Source of the DNA: Photobacterium lucens
Lineage (GTDB): Bacteria; Pseudomonadota; Gammaproteobacteria; Enterobacterales; Vibrionaceae
Length of the DNA stretch: 35,242 nucleotides
Direction: 5' to 3'
Assembly: GCF_009873615.1 (NCBI RefSeq)
Contig: NZ_SSMG01000174.1
Coordinates: forward strand, 1 to 35,242
The position numbers were made by a program, and so were the translations under genes. This document shows positions 35,240 through 35,242 of the stretch, piece after piece. Every line of letters starts with the position of its first letter. The stretch's first letter is position 1. Under the pieces are notes generated by a model. It saw only the letters and a list, made by a program, of their open reading frames with translations. It had not been told where the DNA came from and ran no database searches.

Positions 35240-35242
35240 TAA

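Noticed and set aside
1-35242. Defence island, prophage or other mobile element
   Set aside because: Gene content is collinear core housekeeping. No integrase, transposase, terminal repeats, or restriction or abortive-infection genes were seen; RecBCD is the only DNA-degrading system.

Overview
The window is a chromosomal segment of a gamma-proteobacterium of the Vibrionaceae, most likely Photobacterium or a close relative. The inference rests on protein content: full-length close relatives of E. coli syd, queF, ppnN, xni, rlmM, gcvA, csdA/csdE, tcdA, mltA, argA and recBCD, a long 343-residue dapD, and Vibrio-type small families (DUF2789, DUF2310, DUF2850). The DNA is moderately AT-rich. I see no insertion sequence, integrase, tRNA, rRNA or CRISPR array. 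This is mostly conserved core genome rather than an island.

Layout. 1-860 has no convincing protein gene; it holds a CsrB-type regulatory RNA on the minus strand (about 214-600) with GacA/UvrY-type palindromes on both sides. 864-3720: DUF2789 protein, a small HTH/coiled-coil protein, DUF2310 and syd on the minus strand, then queF divergently. 3836-7807: two adjacent signalling-type proteins with degenerate GGDEF domains. 8090-10314: ppnN and xni. 10391-13450 (minus): gcvA, an alpha/beta hydrolase, ygdD and rlmM in a tightly packed run. 13545-13732: the GcvB small RNA, divergent from gcvA. 13816-16422: csdA-csdE facing tcdA. 16548-18591: mltA, a small orphan gene and a DUF2850 membrane protein. 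18758-20925: argA, a 51-residue membrane protein and a DsbB-like protein. 20998-30421 (minus): recC, recB, recD, without the ptrA gene that separates recC and recB in E. coli. 30622-32711: a TDT-family transporter divergent from a LysR regulator. 32739-33812: a Tag-like protein divergent from yebG across a LexA box. 34149-35180: dapD.

Regulation. The strongest non-coding content is two global regulatory RNAs. CsrB sequesters the translational regulator CsrA through many GGA hairpins, and GcvB represses amino-acid and peptide uptake mRNAs when glycine is abundant. A perfect orphan copy of the GacA/UvrY palindrome near the left edge suggests a second transcript of the same regulon just outside the window. 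A LexA box links yebG, and possibly the divergent Tag-like gene, to the SOS response. A CRP-like site lies upstream of recBD.

Limits. Function calls come from recognising families by eye; no database search was run. Start codons were revised where a ribosome binding site or family length favoured an internal start (syd, the TPR protein, rlmM, the hydrolase, csdE, recD, the LysR regulator, the Tag-like gene, yebG and dapD).
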